Source: Methanocorpusculum sp. (lineage in GTDB: Archaea > Halobacteriota > Methanomicrobia > Methanomicrobiales > Methanocorpusculaceae). From it: a stretch of DNA of 13,617 bases. Positions 13,096-13,617 of this stretch are shown here, piece after piece. Positions within the stretch are counted from its first letter, which is position 1; each line of letters starts with the position of its first letter. The notes under the pieces are model-generated. The model saw only the letters and a program-made list of their open reading frames with translations, was not told the DNA's origin and did no database searches. The stretch spans positions 1 to 13,617 of the forward strand of contig DALTVZ010000069.1 in NCBI GenBank assembly GCA_029987315.1. The letters run 5' to 3'. The position numbers and the translations under genes were made by a program.

Positions 13096-13617
13096 GGCGA
13101 TAGAAGACTGATCTTCAGAATAATCCGGGCGATCTCTTCGGGAGATTCCCGATCCTCTTTTTGGATCCAGGTCAAGAACACATTGAAGTGTGAAGCATTG
13201 ATGTAGGCGAGAAGATACTCAAGCGGCACGGAAAAGCTATCCTGAAGAGCCACCGTGACGAGTTTTTCCGCAAACACATCATGCCAGAGACGCTCTTTCA
13301 GCCTGTTCTGGAACGAACAGGAGCCATTCTCTCCAAAAAGCGCCCGCATTATCAGAATGTTCTCCTCGAAATAGGTGAACAATGCGACGACCGTCTTTCT
13401 TAAAGAACGGCCTTCTGTCAGGGGAAATACCTCACCACGTATGATCTCCCGAATAGCCGTGCCGATCTGGACCTCGAACGTCTCCAGAAGGGCATATTTA
13501 TCCTTGTAATGCAGATAAAAGGTCCCACGCCCTATATCCGCGGCATCGACGATGTCTTTTACCGACAATTCGTCAAATCCTTTTTTCGCGACAAGATCGA
13601 TGAACGATAACCGAATA
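13080..13617 (-). CDS. TetR/AcrR-family transcriptional repressor, N-terminus cut by window edge
   Basis: The frame is open to the right edge; 178 residues are visible. The DNA-binding HTH reads LVAKKGFDELSVKDIVDAA and then GRGTFYLHYKDKYALL, the classic TetR signature (helix 3 'G.GTFYLHY..K..L'). The codon at 13566-13568 is TTG inside the domain and is not the true start, because typical TetR sequence (IRLSFIDLVAKKGFDE) continues upstream to the edge; only about 10-20 N-terminal residues should be missing. The rest is an all-helical ligand-binding and dimerisation domain with no recognisable specificity (FEENILIMRALFGENGS resembles TetR_C_8-type domains). Its target is likely its own promoter or a neighbour beyond the right edge. 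It is convergent with DUF123, overlapping by 16 nt, so common control with that gene is not implied. Confidence 0.92.
   Translation of the reverse strand, partial: IRLSFIDLVAKKGFDELSVKDIVDAADIGRGTFYLHYKDKYALLETFEVQIGTAIREIIRGEVFPLTEGRSLRKTVVALFTYFEENILIMRALFGENGSCSFQNRLKERLWHDVFAEKLVTVALQDSFSVPLEYLLAYINASHFNVFLTWIQKEDRESPEEIARIILKISLLSPYRIR

Noticed and set aside
13566..13568. TTG as start of the TetR gene
   Set aside because: TetR-like HTH sequence continues upstream to the window edge, so the TTG is an internal Leu and the gene is partial.
1..13617. Defence island, prophage or insertion sequence
   Set aside because: No transposase, integrase, restriction, toxin-antitoxin or phage protein is encoded; the genes are housekeeping, regulatory or small uncharacterised proteins.

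Overview
The window looks like a chromosomal segment of a methanogenic euryarchaeon, most likely order Methanomicrobiales (a Methanocorpusculum-like genome is my guess, not shown by the sequence). The evidence is a group II chaperonin with an archaeal GGM tail, a pyruvoyl-type arginine decarboxylase, the short archaeal form of ThiC, an N-terminal HTH fused to PAS domains, TATA-type AT-rich promoter elements and T-tract terminators. No insertion sequence, CRISPR array, tRNA, rRNA or phage gene was found. The content is mostly housekeeping and biosynthetic, with one regulatory gene and a few uncharacterised ones.

Layout, left to right. The 3' part of a thermosome gene runs off the left edge and ends in a hairpin/T-run terminator. 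Next is a protein of unknown function (1583-2656) with a globular N-terminal part, a long charged linker and a short C-terminal helical segment. It converges on an alpha/beta hydrolase (2664-3704, minus) that lies downstream of a class II B12-dependent ribonucleotide reductase, nrdJ (3770-5980, minus). Divergent from nrdJ are pdaD (6159-6659) and purF (6694-8097), the latter probably with its own promoter and an almost leaderless mRNA.

After purF comes the only long gene-free stretch (8098-8572). It holds a T-run terminator, several inverted repeats, a G/T-rich segment and the promoter/operator region of a 716-residue regulator with the order HTH-PAS-PAS-PAS-GAF-PAS. That regulator and thiC (minus strand) converge so closely that their stop codons overlap. 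A symmetric divergent promoter region separates thiC from a metallo-beta-lactamase-fold hydrolase, whose 3' end overlaps a GIY-YIG-like DUF123 gene by 8 nt. The right edge is a TetR-type repressor, convergent with DUF123 and cut off at its N-terminus.

Functionally the segment combines protein folding (thermosome), deoxynucleotide supply (nrdJ), polyamine synthesis (pdaD), purine synthesis (purF) and thiamin pyrimidine synthesis (thiC). PurF and ThiC are linked biochemically: PurF opens the purine pathway and ThiC consumes the purine intermediate AIR. I see no complete undescribed multi-gene system. The items most worth a second look are the 475-nt structured gene-free region, the unknown 357-residue protein, the PAS regulator that ends inside its last PAS domain, and the coupled MBL/DUF123 pair.
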